From positions 129,101,170-129,165,169 of the forward strand of contig NC_068910.1 of NCBI RefSeq assembly GCF_023091745.1: a stretch of DNA of 64,000 nucleotides. The letters run 5' to 3'. This DNA is from Budorcas taxicolor (Eukaryota > Chordata > Mammalia > Artiodactyla > Bovidae). Shown here in pieces: positions 35,158 to 46,129 of this stretch. The translations under genes and the position numbers were made by a program. Position 1 is the first letter of the stretch, and every line of letters starts with the position of its first letter. The notes below the pieces were generated by a model. It searched no databases. It saw only the letters and a program-made list of their open reading frames with translations, and was not told the origin of the DNA.

Positions 35158-36342
35158 CAAGACAGAAAAGGCAGAGGAACCAGAGATCAAATTGCCAACA
35201 TCCGCTGGATCATGGGAAAAGCAAGAGAGTTCCAGAAAAACATCTCTTTCTGCTTTATTGACTATGCCAAAGCCTTTGACTGTGTGGATCACAATAAACT
35301 GTGGAAAATTCTGAAAGAGATGGGAATACCAGACCACCTGACCTGCCTCTTGAGAAATCTGTATGCAGGTCAGGAAGCAACAATTAGAACTGGACATGGA
35401 ACAACAGACTGGTTCCAAATAGGAAAAGGAGGACGTCAAGGCTGTATATTGTCACCCTGCTTATTTAACTTCTATGCAGAGTACATCATGAGAAATGCTG
35501 CACTGGAAGAAATACAAGCTGGAATCAAGATTGCCGGGAGAAATATCAATAACCTCAGATATGCAGATGACACCACCCTTGTGGCAGAAAGTGAAGAGGA
35601 ACTAAAAAGCCTCTTGATGAAAATGAAAGAGGAGAGCGAAAAAGTTGGCTTAAAGCTCAACATTCAGAAAACGAAGATCATGGCATCCAGTCCCATCACC
35701 TCATGGGAAATAGATGGGGAAACAGTGGAAACAGTGTCAGACTTTATTTTTGGGGGCTCCAAAATCACTGCAGATGGTGACTGCAGCCATGAAATTAAAA
35801 GACACTTAGACTCCTTGGAAGAAAAGTTATGACCAACCTAGACAGCATATTCAAAAGCAGAGACATTACTTTGCCAACTAAGGTCCGTCTAGTCAAGGCT
35901 ATGGTTTTTCCTGTGGTCATGTATGGATGTGAGAGTTGGACTGTGAAGAAGGCTGAGTGCCGAAGAATTGATGCTTTTGAACTGTGGTGTTGGAGAAGAC
36001 TCTTGAGAGTCCCTTGGACTGCAAGGAGATGCAACCAGTCTATTCTGAAGGAGATCAGCCCTGGGTGTTCTTTGGAAGGAATGATGCTGAAGCTGAAGCT
36101 CCAGTACTTTGGCCACCTCATGCGAAGAGTTGACTCATTGGAAAAGACTCTGATGCTGGGAGGGATTGGGGGCAGGAGGAGAAGGGGACGACCGAGGATG
36201 AGATGGCTGGATGGCATCATGGACTCGATGGACATGAGTCTGAGTGAACTCTGGGAGATGGTGATGGTAGGGAGGCCTGGCGTGCTGCGATTCATGGGAT
36301 CACAAAGAGTCGGACACGACTGAGTGACTGAACTGAACTGAA
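35158..36342 (+). mobile_element. BovB LINE, RT domain nearly intact
   Basis: Encodes the BovB RT core in two open pieces: 206 residues (35212-35832) with FIDYAKAFDCVDH (RT motif A), RQGCILSPCLF (motif B), RYADDTTL (motif C, catalytic YADD) and ADGDCSHEIKR, then 164 residues (35829-36323) through CESWTVKKAE and the thumb to the end. The break near 35805-35815 looks like a two-base insertion compared with the other BovB copies here. The N-terminal endonuclease is missing, so the copy is not autonomous. Ends in a GAACT repeat tail. Confidence 0.88.
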
Positions 36343-36424
36343 CAGACCCTCCCATCAGGAAGCTTCTGTCAGCTTCTTATCCTCATCCATCAGAGGGCAG
36401 ACAGAATGAAAACCACAATCACAG

Positions 36425-37690
36425 AAAACTAACCAAACTAATCACATGGACCACAGCCTTGTCTAACTCAATAAAACTATTAAGCTATGCTGTGTAGGGC
36501 CACCCAAGACAGATGGGCCATGGTGGAGAGTTCTGACAAAATGTGGTCCACTGGAGAAGGGAATGGCAGACCATTTCAGCATTCTTGCCCTGAGAACCCC
36601 ATGAACAGTATGAAAAGGCAAAAAGATAGGACACTGAAAGATGAGCTCCCCAGGTCTGTAGGTGCTCAATATGCTACTGGAGAAGAGCCAAGAAATAGCT
36701 CCAGAAGGAATGAAGAGGCTGAGCCAAAGCAGAAACAGCGCCCAGCTGTGGATGTGCCTGGTGGTGAAAGTAAAGTCCAATGCTGTAAAGAACAATACTG
36801 CGTAGGAACCCAGAATGTTAGGTCCATGAATCAAGGAAAATTGAAAGCGATCAAACAAGAGATGGCAAAAGTAAACATCAGCATTTTAGGAATCAGTAAG
36901 TTAAAATGGACAGGACTGTGAGGATTTAATTCAAATGACCGTTATATCTACTACTGTGGGCAAGAATCCCTTAAAAGAAATGGAGTAGCCCTCATAGTCA
37001 ACAAGAGTCCAAAATGCAATACTTGGGTGTAATCGCGAAAAACAACAGATTTCTCTCTGTTCATTTCCAGGGCAAACCATTCAGTATCACAGTAATCCAA
37101 GTATGCCCCAACCAGTAATGCTGAAGAAGCTGAAGTTGAATGGTTCTATGAAGACCTAAAAAAAAAAATGTTGGAGAGGATGTGGAGAACTTAGAAAGCA
37201 TATTAAAAAGCAGAGACATCACTTTGCCAACAAAGGTCCGTCTAGTCAAAGCTATGGTTTTTCTAGTAGTCATGTATGGATGTGAGAGTTGGACCATAAA
37301 GAAGGCTGTGTGCCAAAGAATTAATGCTTTTAAGTGTGGTGTTGGAGAAGACTCTTGAGAGTCCCTTGGACTGCAAGGAGATCAAACCAGTCAATCCTAA
37401 AAGAAATCAACCTTGAATATTCATTGGAAGGACTGATGCTCAAGTTGAAGCTCTAATACTTGGGCCACCTGATGCAAAGAGCTGACTCACTGGAAAAGAC
37501 CCTGATGCTGGGAAAGATTGAAGGTGGGAGGAGAAGGGGACAACAGGACGAGATGATTCAGTGGTATCACCGACTCAATGGACATGAGTTTGAGCAGGCT
37601 CCAGGAGATGATGAAGGACAGGAAAGCATGGTGTGCTACAGTGCACTGGGTCGCAAAGAGTCAGACATGACTGAATGACTGAATAACAAC
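36425..37690 (+). mobile_element. Internally deleted BovB (5' end joined to 3' end)
   Basis: 36425-37158 matches the BovB 5' region through the start of the endonuclease (144-residue ORF at 36487-36921 containing QYCVGTQNVRSMNQGKLKAI; then CAAGAATCCCTTAAAAGAAA). At 37158-37186 an A-run and an L1-like scrap TGTTGGAGAGGATGTGGAGA intervene. From 37187 the BovB RT C-terminus and tail follow to GACTGAATAACAACA. The RT catalytic core is absent. Confidence 0.8.
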
Positions 37691-37699
37691 ATGATTCTA

Positions 37700-38420
37700 G
37701 GAAATGTTAATCTGTATCAAGGACTGATATACTGAGCAAAGGGAAAAAAACATTTAAAAATGGAAGATTTGAGATACATAGTTAAGAAACTTAAATGGGC
37801 ATTTTAGAATAATATACCCAACAACTCCAGAATGCATATAATTTTTAAGCACACATAGAACATTTGCAAAAACTGATTATATACTGTGTCATAAAACAAG
37901 TATCAACCATTTCAAAGAGTTGAAATCATGCCCGTGTGTCCTCTGATTTAAAAAAAAAAAAAAGCAATGAAACTAGAAATCAATGACAAGATAATTATAA
38001 TATGTTTGGAAATTAAATGCAAATGTAAATAATCTGTTGAAAGGAAGTATCATAACAGAAACTAGAAAATATTTTGAGCTGAAAAATGACAAAAATGCAT
38101 CCAGTTTGTGAATGCTGCTGATGTGATGCTTAGAAGGAAATTTGTAGGCTTAGAGGCATTTATTAGAACAGAAAAGATGAAAATAAGATTAAGTATCCTT
38201 TTTTAGAAGTTAGAAAAAGAAATTAGATGCAAAAAAAGTAAAAAGAAGGAAATTAACAGAAAACAGAAAATAGACATCTTCTGATGCTGGAAAGGATATA
38301 GTAGGTAGCTGCAACAATTAGAAAAAATAATTGATATATTGTAAATGTCATTTTTAAACAGGGAAGAGCTGTGGAAATAAAGGGGACTCAAAGAACTAAA
38401 GGATAGACAGGAAAGAGTTC
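37700..38420 (+). mobile_element. Old L1 ORF2 endonuclease-region fragment
   Basis: CACACATAGAACATTTGCAA and GAAACTAGAAATCAATGACA resemble the L1 ORF2 region between endonuclease and RT. Likely the continuation of the L1 at 33459-34865. Confidence 0.55.
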
Positions 38421-38739
38421 TTCTAAGTGATCTACGATCACTGGCCATTTTTTCCCCCTCGGGGCATTGGAAACCTCTAGGCACAAGACTTCACTAGGGG
38501 AAACAGAAACCAGCAAGGCTTTTAGAGTCTATGGTGGGGGCTGGGGGATATGGATTGGAATCTAGAGGAGCCCCAAATGTAAGGCCAATTTCCCCCCAGA
38601 GCTTTAGGGTTTTGGTAGACAACTCTTTTACTAATGGAAAAATGTTTGAAGCTATCATGTGTTATTTACCTAGCTGTGTTAATGTGATCCTCACTCAGTC
38701 TTGAGGATTTAATCATTGTTGAATCCATGTTCCATGATT

Positions 38740-39330
38740 TTTTCTTTTGTCAGAAATAGTGGAATATCTTAAATTGCCCTATGACTCTGATGTTCAATGG
38801 CTTAGCAATAGTAACACTGTAGTGTGATTTTTTTTGAACTCAAAACAAGATTGAGATTTTTCTAAGTAAGTAAGCCACCCTCAACCACTATCATGGAATA
38901 CTGAGTGACTTGGGAATCAGCTTTTGCTACAGACTTGGTAATATTTTTTTAATGAATCCAACCTAAAATTACAAAGTAACACAGAGCTTATATGCAGAAT
39001 TTATACTATGGTAAAGTCATTTCAGTGGCAACTAACAGTGTCTGAATCACAAATAATGGTAAGCTACTTTATATACTTCCCCTGCTGCCAAAGCTAAAAA
39101 AATAAGGTCTCCATTCCCATGCGTATTTGCAGTGAATGTATTTTCTGAACTTAAACTATAATTCCAGGAACACTTTTTGGACCTTGAAACAAGTGCAAAG
39201 AAAATTTCCATATTCAAAGTTATTTAAGTGTGCAATGGAAGCATGTCCACCTAACCTTCAGTTGGAAGTGATTAATCTACATTGTAATGATGTGCTAAAA
39301 GGCATTAAATATCAAGAGAAGAAGTGATTG
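38740..39330 (+). pseudogene. hAT transposase fossil, ZBED/SCAND3-like
   Basis: Around 38758-38832 the frame reads EIVEYLKLPYDSDVQWLSNS, resembling the hAT-domesticated motif LP-hT-[ED]-[VI]-RWLSRG. A shifted frame follows after a T-run with FFELK. At 39136-39324 a 63-residue ORF contains PPNLQLEVINLHCNDVLKG, resembling the (L/M)ELIDLQCD..LK motif before the hAT dimerisation domain of SCAND3/ZBED5/FAM200-type proteins. Spacing (about 110-130 residues) and order are right. Stops and at least one frameshift interrupt it. It could be a decayed hAT element or a retrocopy of a domesticated gene. Confidence 0.55.
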
Positions 39331-39387
39331 GAATTCTGTAGGTGCCTTCCAGGCAATAAATATGTACAATTAAAAGTATGTGCTTGG

Positions 39388-39684
39388 GGCTTCCCTGGTG
39401 GCTCAGTGATAAGGAATCTGCCTGCTGATGTAGGAGACGCGGGTTCGATCTCTGATCCAGGAAGATAAAGCCCATACACAATTATTGAGCCTGTGCTCTA
39501 GAGTCTGGGAGCCTTTGGCACAACTGTTTAAGCCCGCACGCTCTAGAGTCTGTTGTCCGCAACAAGAGAAGCCATGGCGATGAGAAACCCACACACCAAA
39601 AGTAGAGCAGCCCTTGCTCTCTGAAACTAGGGAAGAGCCCGCATGGCAGTGAAGACCCAGCACAGTCAAAAATAAACAAACAGT
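39388..39684 (+). mobile_element. CHR-type tRNA-Glu SINE
   Basis: GGCTTCCCTGGTGGCTCAGT, B-box-like GGGTTCGATC, body with CTCTAGAGTCTG and GAGAAGCCATGGCGATGAGA, ending AAAAATAAACAAAC. Confidence 0.88.
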
Positions 39685-39764
39685 ATTTCCTTTAAAAAAG
39701 CATATGTTTAGGGATTGAGATCAGTACTGCCAGCACCTATCTGTGAAAGATTTTTCTGAAATTG

Positions 39765-40075
39765 ATTTACACGTTGTGTTGGTTTCAAGTATACAGCAAA
39801 AAGATTTGGTTTTAAAATTGTTTTCCATTATATGTTATTGCAAGCTACTGAATATAGTTCCCTGGCTGTACAGTAAATCCTTGTTTTTTTATACATGGTC
39901 GTGTGTGTCTATTAATCACACATTCCTAATTTATCCCTCCTTTGCCCCTTTTCCTCTTTGGTTAAGTTTCTTTCCTATGGCTGTGAGTCTGTTTCTGTTT
40001 TGTAAATAAGCTCATTTGTACTGTTTATTAGATTCCACATATAGGTGATACCATATATTTGTCTAAAAACCATTT
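39765..40075 (-). mobile_element. L1 3'UTR fragment
   Basis: GTTGTGTTGGTTTCAAGTAT, AGTTCCCTGGCTGTACAGTA and TTAGATTCCACATATAGGTG are the inverted artiodactyl L1 3'UTR. Confidence 0.75.
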
Positions 40076-40337
40076 TCAAAACTGAAATAGGGGAAAGTCT
40101 CATTGCCTATCACCATTAACAGATGATCATCTGCAGTCAGGTTTAATATGTGAATCCCAATTAATCAAAATGGTGTTCTCTACATAAGAGTTTCATTCTT
40201 TTCTTCAGGAGACGTGTATTGCAAAAAAAAAACCCCCAAAAACCTGTAGTCAGTTATTATTACTATCTTTTGAGTTTTATCAGTGAATTTGTTTTCTTGT
40301 TATTTTAGTACCTACATACTATGCGCACTTTTGTATT

Positions 40338-40392
40338 TCGGCCCATAAAGTCTAAAATATTTACCGTCAGGCCCTTTGAAGAAAAAGTCTGT
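40338..40392 (-). mobile_element. hAT-Charlie-like DNA element scrap
   Basis: CCCATAAAGTCTAAAATATT TACC then GGCCCTTTGAAGAAAAAGTC matches one end of a common non-autonomous Charlie family, the same family as at 42850-43060 but in the opposite orientation. Confidence 0.55.
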
Positions 40393-40394
40393 TA

Positions 40395-40745
40395 ATTCCT
40401 ATTCTATAGCAGATAAAAAGAATGAAGAACTAAATGTAAACACATGGATGAATCTCAAAAATATAATAAGTATTGAAAAAAGTGAAATTAAGAAAAATCT
40501 ACAGTATAAGACTATATCAAGGTCAAAATCAGCACTAAACTACTGTATTGCAGAATAGTGATTATTTTTAGAGGGTAAGGAGAGGGTTGTGATTGGGACT
40601 AAGTGGGAGCTTATGGGATTTCTTGACCTGGGTGATATCTACAGAGATTAGTCGTACACATTTATTCATTAAGTTGCACATTGATTTTTTTTATACTTTC
40701 CTTTATGTGTCATATTCTGTAGTTAAAAGTTAGAAGTATCTATGT
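40395..40745 (+). mobile_element. Old L1 3' end
   Basis: ATGGATGAATCTCAAAAATA followed by GGTTGTGATTGGGACTAAGT and TAAGTTGCACATTGAT resembles the L1M 3'UTR. Diverged. Confidence 0.5.
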
Positions 40746-41185
40746 GTATATACAAACATGTACACAGATGTCTTATGCCTGCATATACACAGAATAATCC
40801 TGGAAAGGTCAACAAGATCTTGGCAAGCAGCTATTGCTGGGCATGTAAACTGAGGACTGGAGGTCAGACTGAAGGGAAAGAGGCTTACCTTCGTCACATT
40901 TCTGTCCTTTTGTAGTCTCAATTTATTTTTTTTTTTACAATATGTATTAATTTTTCAGTTATAACCCAGTTAATATAAAGTGTTTTTAAGTGCTAGAATT
41001 TAGAAACTGAGACCCTGTGTGTTAGGAAATGTTTGGATCATGGGGCCCCAAAGCAACAGAACTGAGCTATGTCTAGACCCTGTAATTGTATCACAGTAAT
41101 TTTTTGGATGTGTTGATCTGATAATGGTTGTTTCTAGAAAGATGACAAAATCATAAACATTTGTGTGTGTGTTTTTTTTTTACAG

Positions 41186-41487
41186 ACTATGATCTTTTTA
41201 AAGAGAAGCTGTACAAATCACCGTCGTAGAGAATTCCAGTTGTCTGCCCTTCTTCCGAGATGTGCAGCTCTTAGGGCTTGTCAGTGTGTGATGCATGAGG
41301 AAACGGATTTCTTTTCTTTAAACTCCCAATGATTTAAAGTGGTTTTCAGTAATAATCAAATGAAGGAGGTTTATTCTCTCTAGTATTTCCTAGGTGCTCT
41401 ACTTAAAGAGAAAATTTTCTCATGTCTCATTTCAACATTTTGTTCACTACAAAGATATACCGGCTTGTTGAGTCAAATATAAATCAG
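41186..41487 (+). other. Candidate alternative last exon (speculative)
   Basis: A strong acceptor-like sequence (GT repeats, then ten Ts, then ACAG) precedes 41186. If joined to the donor-like site at 24683, the sequence just after the CFAP91 stop would read in frame as DYDLFKEKLYKSPS then a stop. An AATATA variant signal and a genomic A-run lie at 41476-41503. The combination could be chance, a retrocopy tail or a genuine spliced 3'UTR. No coding conservation can be judged. Confidence 0.2.
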
Positions 41488-41554
41488 TAAAAAAAAAAAA
41501 AAATGTTACTGAATATTTCTTAAGTGGTTTTGGTTTGCTGTTCAGAGTGTATTG

Positions 41555-41810
41555 GCATTATCTGTTAAGGTTGAAAATATGCAATCCCCATGGCCCAGCA
41601 TTTCACTGTCCAGTAAATGCAGAGTATGTGAGCTAACAGGTGTGACAAGACTGCCGTAGCAGTACTATTTATGCTGGCTCAGAACTGGAAATCCAAACAT
41701 CTGGCTACAGAGAAACAGAAAAACAAGCCCTAGGATATCCATGCGATGTCACATCAAGTCACCATTGAGCTTTAGCTCTGAGAAGTATATTCATGAAACA
41801 CCCATGGAGA
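41555..41810 (+). mobile_element. Degenerate L1 3' end
   Basis: CCATGGCCCAGCATTTCACT, GCTCAGAACTGGAAATCCAA and ATCCATGCGATGTCACATCA follow the order of the L1 3'-end region. Heavily diverged. Confidence 0.4.
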
Positions 41811-41908
41811 GGGTGCTCCTGGAGAGCTATCTGCCCATCCCACATGCTGACAAGAGTCGGGGTTGGATGGAACTCTCCTCATTTAAAGATCAGAAAACAG
41901 GAAAAACA

Positions 41909-42068
41909 GGGACTTCCCTGGTGCTCCAGTGACTAAGACTCTGCATGCCCAGTGCAGGAGGCCTGGGGTTTGATCCCTGGTCGGGGAACTAGATCCCACA
42001 TGCCACAAGTAAAGAGCCAGTGTGCCACAAGTAAAGCCGAATGGATGGATAAATATTTTAAAAAAGAA
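41909..42068 (+). mobile_element. CHR-type SINE with 16-bp target duplication
   Basis: GGACTTCCCTGGTGCTCCAG to the A-rich tail. Flanks GAAAACAGGAAAAACA (41893-41908) and GAAAATAGGAAAAACA (42069-42084) differ at one base. Confidence 0.9.
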
Positions 42069-42553
42069 GAAAATAGGAAAAACAATAAAAAAACCCAAAG
42101 CATCAGCAAAAAAATCAACATGGGACTCAAGTAAAGAGCTTATAAAAGAAAGTGTATCTTATGTGAACACAGAATAAAAGCCTATCTTAGAAAATATCTT
42201 ACTATGGAAATAAGAAAAGCTTCAGACTATCTGTTTAGTGTTTTTAATAGGATGCAAAAAGAAATGGCCCCTTAGAAAACTGAAGCAAGGATTAATAAGA
42301 ACAGAGGTTAGCCCTGAATGACCAATCCTATAAGCAACTAGAATTCTTTTCTTTTCTTTTCTTTTTTAGAATTCTTATTATAAGTTTTTCTGAGCTGAAA
42401 AAAACGCTGATCATACAAACCTGAAAAGAGTTTTACCTTATCCAAGGAAAACTATGATTGGGGCAACATTTTTATATTTTTGTTTTGTTTGCCTTGAGGA
42501 TCACTGATCAACAGAAAAGTAGTACAGTTAAGCGGCAATTTAAAAATGCTAAC

Positions 42554-42722
42554 CTGGGGTCTTTCCTGGTAGTCCTGTGGCTAAGACTCCACACTCCCAA
42601 TGCAGGGGGCCTGAGTTCAATTCCTGCTCAGGGAACTAGATCCCACATGCCAAAACTAAGAGGTTCACATGCCACAATGAAAGATTCCACATGTCGCAAC
42701 TAAGACCTCGTGCAGCCCCCCC
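42554..42722 (+). mobile_element. CHR-type SINE with 12-bp target duplication
   Basis: GGGGTCTTTCCTGGTAGTCC start, GGGAACTAGATCCCACATGC body. Perfect flanks AAAAATGCTAAC at 42542-42553 and 42723-42734. Confidence 0.9.
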
Positions 42723-42849
42723 AAAAATGCTAACATTAACTAGGTAAAGGTCTTATTCACTTTTGAAATGAAAAATCAGGAAGACAAAATGAGAAGACAT
42801 GAGTTGGATGATGGGAGAGAAGGTGGGAGGAAGACTGTGGTACAGCAGG

Positions 42850-43060
42850 GAACATGAGACTTTCGGTCAAGAGCCAGTTAGTAACTTTTTAGACTTTGCA
42901 GGGAAGATGGTCTCTGTTGCAACTACTCAACTCTGCCATTTTAGGACAGAAAGGGTAACAAATGAACATTGCTGTGTCCCAAAAATAAGCTTTTTATGCA
43001 AAAATTGGCAGGCCAGATTTGGTCCCTGAGCCATAGTTTGCCCATCCCTGCTATACTGCA
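42850..43060 (+). mobile_element. hAT-Charlie-like non-autonomous element
   Basis: GGTCTCTGTTGCAACTACTC AACTCTGCCATTTT and GGCCAGATTTGGTCCCTGAG CCATAGTTTGCCCATCCCTG match a common Charlie MITE; the right end has the hAT-type terminus CATCCCTG. Confidence 0.7.
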
Positions 43061-43133
43061 GTGAACTGTAAAATCAATACCTACTTTAATAAAGGATTTA
43101 AAGCAGCTTATAATAAAGAACGTAAAATGAAAC

Positions 43134-44148
43134 TTCAGTTCAGTTCAGTCGCTCAGTTGTGTCCAGCTCTTTGCGACCCCATGAATCACAGCACGCCAGG
43201 CCTCCCTGTCTATCACCATCTCCTGGAGCTCACTCAGACTCACGTCCATCGAGTCGGTGATGCCATCCAGCCATCTCATCCTCTGTCGTCCCCTTCTCCT
43301 CCTGCCCCCAATCCCTCCCAGCATCAGAGTCTTGTTCCAATGAGTCAAAGTACTGGAGTTTCAGCTTTAGCATCATTCCTTCCAAAGAAATCCCAGGGCT
43401 GGTCTCCTTCAGAATGGACTGGTTGGATCTCCTTGCAGTCCAAGGGACTCTCAAGAGTCTTCTCCAACACCACAGTTCAAAAGCATCTATTCTTCGGCAC
43501 TCAGCTTTCTTCACAGTCCAACTCTCACATCCATACATGACCATTGGAAAAACCATAGCCTTGACTAGATGGACTTTGTTGGCAAAGTAATGTCTCTGCT
43601 TTTCAGCATGCTATCTAGGTTGGTCATAACTTTTCTTCCAAGGAGTAAGCATCTTTTAATTTCATGGCTGCAGTCACCATCTGCAGTGATTTTGGAGCCC
43701 CCCAAAATAAAGTCTGACACTGTTTCCACTGTTTCCCCATCTATTTGCCATGAAGTGATAGGACCAGATGCCATGATCTTCGTTTTCTGAATGTTGAGCT
43801 TTAAGCCAACTTTTCACTCTCCACTTTCACTTTCATCAAGAGGCTTTTTAGTTCCTCTTCACTTTCTGCCATAAGGGTGGTGTCATCTGCATATCTGAGG
43901 TTATTCATATTTCTCCCGGCAATCTTGATTCTAGCTTGTGTTTCTTCCAGCCCAGCGTTTCTCATGATGTACTCTGCATAGAAGTTAAATAAGCAGGGTG
44001 ACAATATACAGCCTTGACCAAGTACTCCTTTTCCTATTTGGAACCAGTCTGTTGTTCCATGTCCAATTCTAACTGTTGCTTCCTAGCCTGCATACAGATT
44101 TCTCAAGAGGCAGGTCAGGTGGTCTGGTATTCCATCTCTTTCAGAATT
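43134..44148 (-). mobile_element. BovB LINE, 1.0 kb, 3' half
   Basis: Inverted BovB from its tail (CAGTTCAGTTCAGTCGCTCA) to the RT palm. The minus strand gives MRNAGLEETQ and LRYADDTTLM (catalytic YADD) in a 67-residue ORF. A small deletion near 43340 and frameshifts inactivate it. Confidence 0.9.
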
Positions 44149-45095
44149 AATTTACAACAGAATATTTGCTAAAAACTCTTTTTATCCTCATATTATCTTC
44201 TAAACTAAGCTTTGTGTTTAGACAAGGAAAAAACTATATAAGATATTACAAAATTATCATTAGCTAATTGAAATTTACTAAGAAAGGAAAGCTTTTTCCT
44301 GATACTGGCAACTCTGTTTTTAATAACTTGAGTCAAAACACCCCCACCTTAGTCTTTGCTTGTGATAAAATATCCTGAGTGATGAGCCAAACTTGTGTTT
44401 ACAGCCCTGTGAGCGCGACAGCTGGAGCCATGAAGTGGGTTAGGGCCGCTACACTAGTACAGTCAGTAGTAATGTACAATCACAACAAACTAATTTCTGA
44501 GGTAGGAAATGGTTTTTGCATGGAAGCATAATTAGTTACAATGAATCCATGTGCTTTTTGACAAAGGCATTGACTCTCTTCAAAATGCTTAAAAATAGGC
44601 AAGGTGCAGTCCAAGGAAGAAGTTTGTAGTGTGACTAAAGGATCTTTTTGGGATGAGAAACTGTTGGCACGAAATTGTTGGGGAGTCCAAATTCCTGAAG
44701 CGCAGAGCTCTCAGACAAATTGAATTCTGAGTATATGTTAGTTTAGGACAGCTCCCACTACTAACTCTCATCCCTCTCCTCGATTCTAGATCCTGGTACC
44801 CACCTGGAAGTAGAGTTGCATCTTCCAAGACTTGGAGTGCTTTTATACAGCAAGCATACATGGAAAGTAGCCCAGTAGATTTCAGTCTCTAACCAATCAG
44901 ATGCGTTTCTCCATCTCACTTGAAGAAGAGTAAGAGAGAGAATACAGATATGCTGTCCTAAGTGGGGAAGGGGGAGGAGTGAGTGCCCCATGTTCTGTAA
45001 AAATCTTAAAGTGTTGACAGTAAGGGATCCCCCACTACCAGATGACAGAAGAATTTCCCAGAAAACTAAAACCATTGAAGGAGGTGTCTTTTATT
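44149..45095. other. Intergenic unique sequence
   Basis: No repeat recognised with confidence. It contains a CCAAT-type motif (AACCAATCAG near 44891) but no CpG island or nearby exon. Confidence 0.4.
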
Positions 45096-45674
45096 CAGTT
45101 CAGTTGCTCAGCTGTATCCAACTCTGTGACCTCATGCGCTGCAGCACGCGACTTCCCTGTGCTTCACCACCTCCTGGAGCTTGCTCAAACTCATGTCCAT
45201 CGAGTTGGTGAGGTCATCAAACCATCTCATCCTGTCATCCCCTTCTCCTGCCTTCTATCTTTCCCAGCATAGGGTTTTTCTAAGGAGTCAGTTCTTTGCA
45301 TCAGGTGGCTAAAGTATTGGAGCTTCAGCTTCAGCACCAGCCCTTCCAAAGAATACTCAGGACTGATTTCCTTTAAGATGGACTGGTTTGATCTCCTTAT
45401 AGTCTAAGGGACTCTCAAGAGTCTTCTCCAACACCACAGTTCAAAGGCATCAATTCTTCAGTGCTCAGCTTTCTTTATAGTCCAACTCTGACATCCATAC
45501 ATGACTACTGAAAAAAACCATAGCTTTGACTAGACGGACCTTTGTTGGCAAAGTAATGCTTTTTAATATGCTGCCTAGGTTGGTCATAGCTTTTCTTTCA
45601 AGGAGACAGTTTGTCTTTTAATTTTATGGCTGCGGTCATCATCTGCAGTGATTTTGGAGCCCAAGAAGATAAAA
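45096..45674 (-). mobile_element. BovB LINE 3' end
   Basis: Inverted BovB from tail to the RT region, flanked by TCTTTTATT at 45087-45095 and 45675-45683. Confidence 0.9.
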
Positions 45675-45721
45675 TCTTTTATTGTAGGTATCAAATATTA
45701 AGAAAACTGGGAACAAGGGCC

Positions 45722-45900
45722 AGTTCTCAACTGTGGCTGCATGTTAAAATCATCTGAATCCTTTAAAAAACTGGCTCTTCAGCCTCTCTCTAGACCATTT
45801 AAGATAGATCTTTAGAAAAGGAACAAGTTGGGGTATCTTAAAAAAAAAATCTTTCTAGTGATCTGCTGTGCATTCAAGGTTTAGAATTGGAAAAGACTTT
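45722..45900 (+). mobile_element. MER5-like hAT-Charlie element
   Basis: CAGTTCTCAACTGTGGCTGC ATGTTAAAATCATCTGAATC matches the start of the MER5 family; the 3' side is diverged. Confidence 0.55.
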
Positions 45901-45984
45901 CCCAAAGACACTGTCCCTCCGCAAGCATTTACCATTCAGAGAGATTTACCATGGAAGACATGTCTTCAGTACAGGTTTCAATGA

Positions 45985-46100
45985 TATTTTGAAGGGCAGG
46001 AGCTGTATCTCATATGTTCATCTGTTTATATCCTGGTGCCTGGCACAATCTCTGGCACGTTACTAATCTCTCAATAAGCATTTACTGCATGAAGTTCTAC
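45985..46100 (+). mobile_element. L2 3' end fragment
   Basis: GGGCAGGAGCTGTATCTCAT, GGTGCCTGGCACAATCTCTG and CTCAATAAGCATTTACTGCA are typical of L2 3' ends. Confidence 0.55.
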
Positions 46101-46129
46101 ATACCTAAGGTTTGTGAGTATTAGGTCTT

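Larger units (their letters stand above)
34866..36424 (+). mobile_element. L1 5'UTR fragment hosting two BovB insertions
   Basis: L1 5'UTR pieces lie at about 34866-34890, 35086-35157 (TTTACTGAGCATGGCCTTGC) and 36343-36424 (CCCTCCCATCAGGAAGCTTC). They are collinear with an L1 5'UTR once the two BovB segments are removed. Confidence 0.65.

Noticed and set aside
39388..42722. Possible tRNA genes (A/B-box-like sequence in the CHR SINEs)
   Set aside because: The tRNA-like heads belong to CHR and Bov-tA SINEs, with diverged arms and SINE bodies attached.
44860..44960. CCAAT-type motif as a promoter
   Set aside because: A single AACCAATCAG without CpG island, TATA, or downstream exon is not enough.
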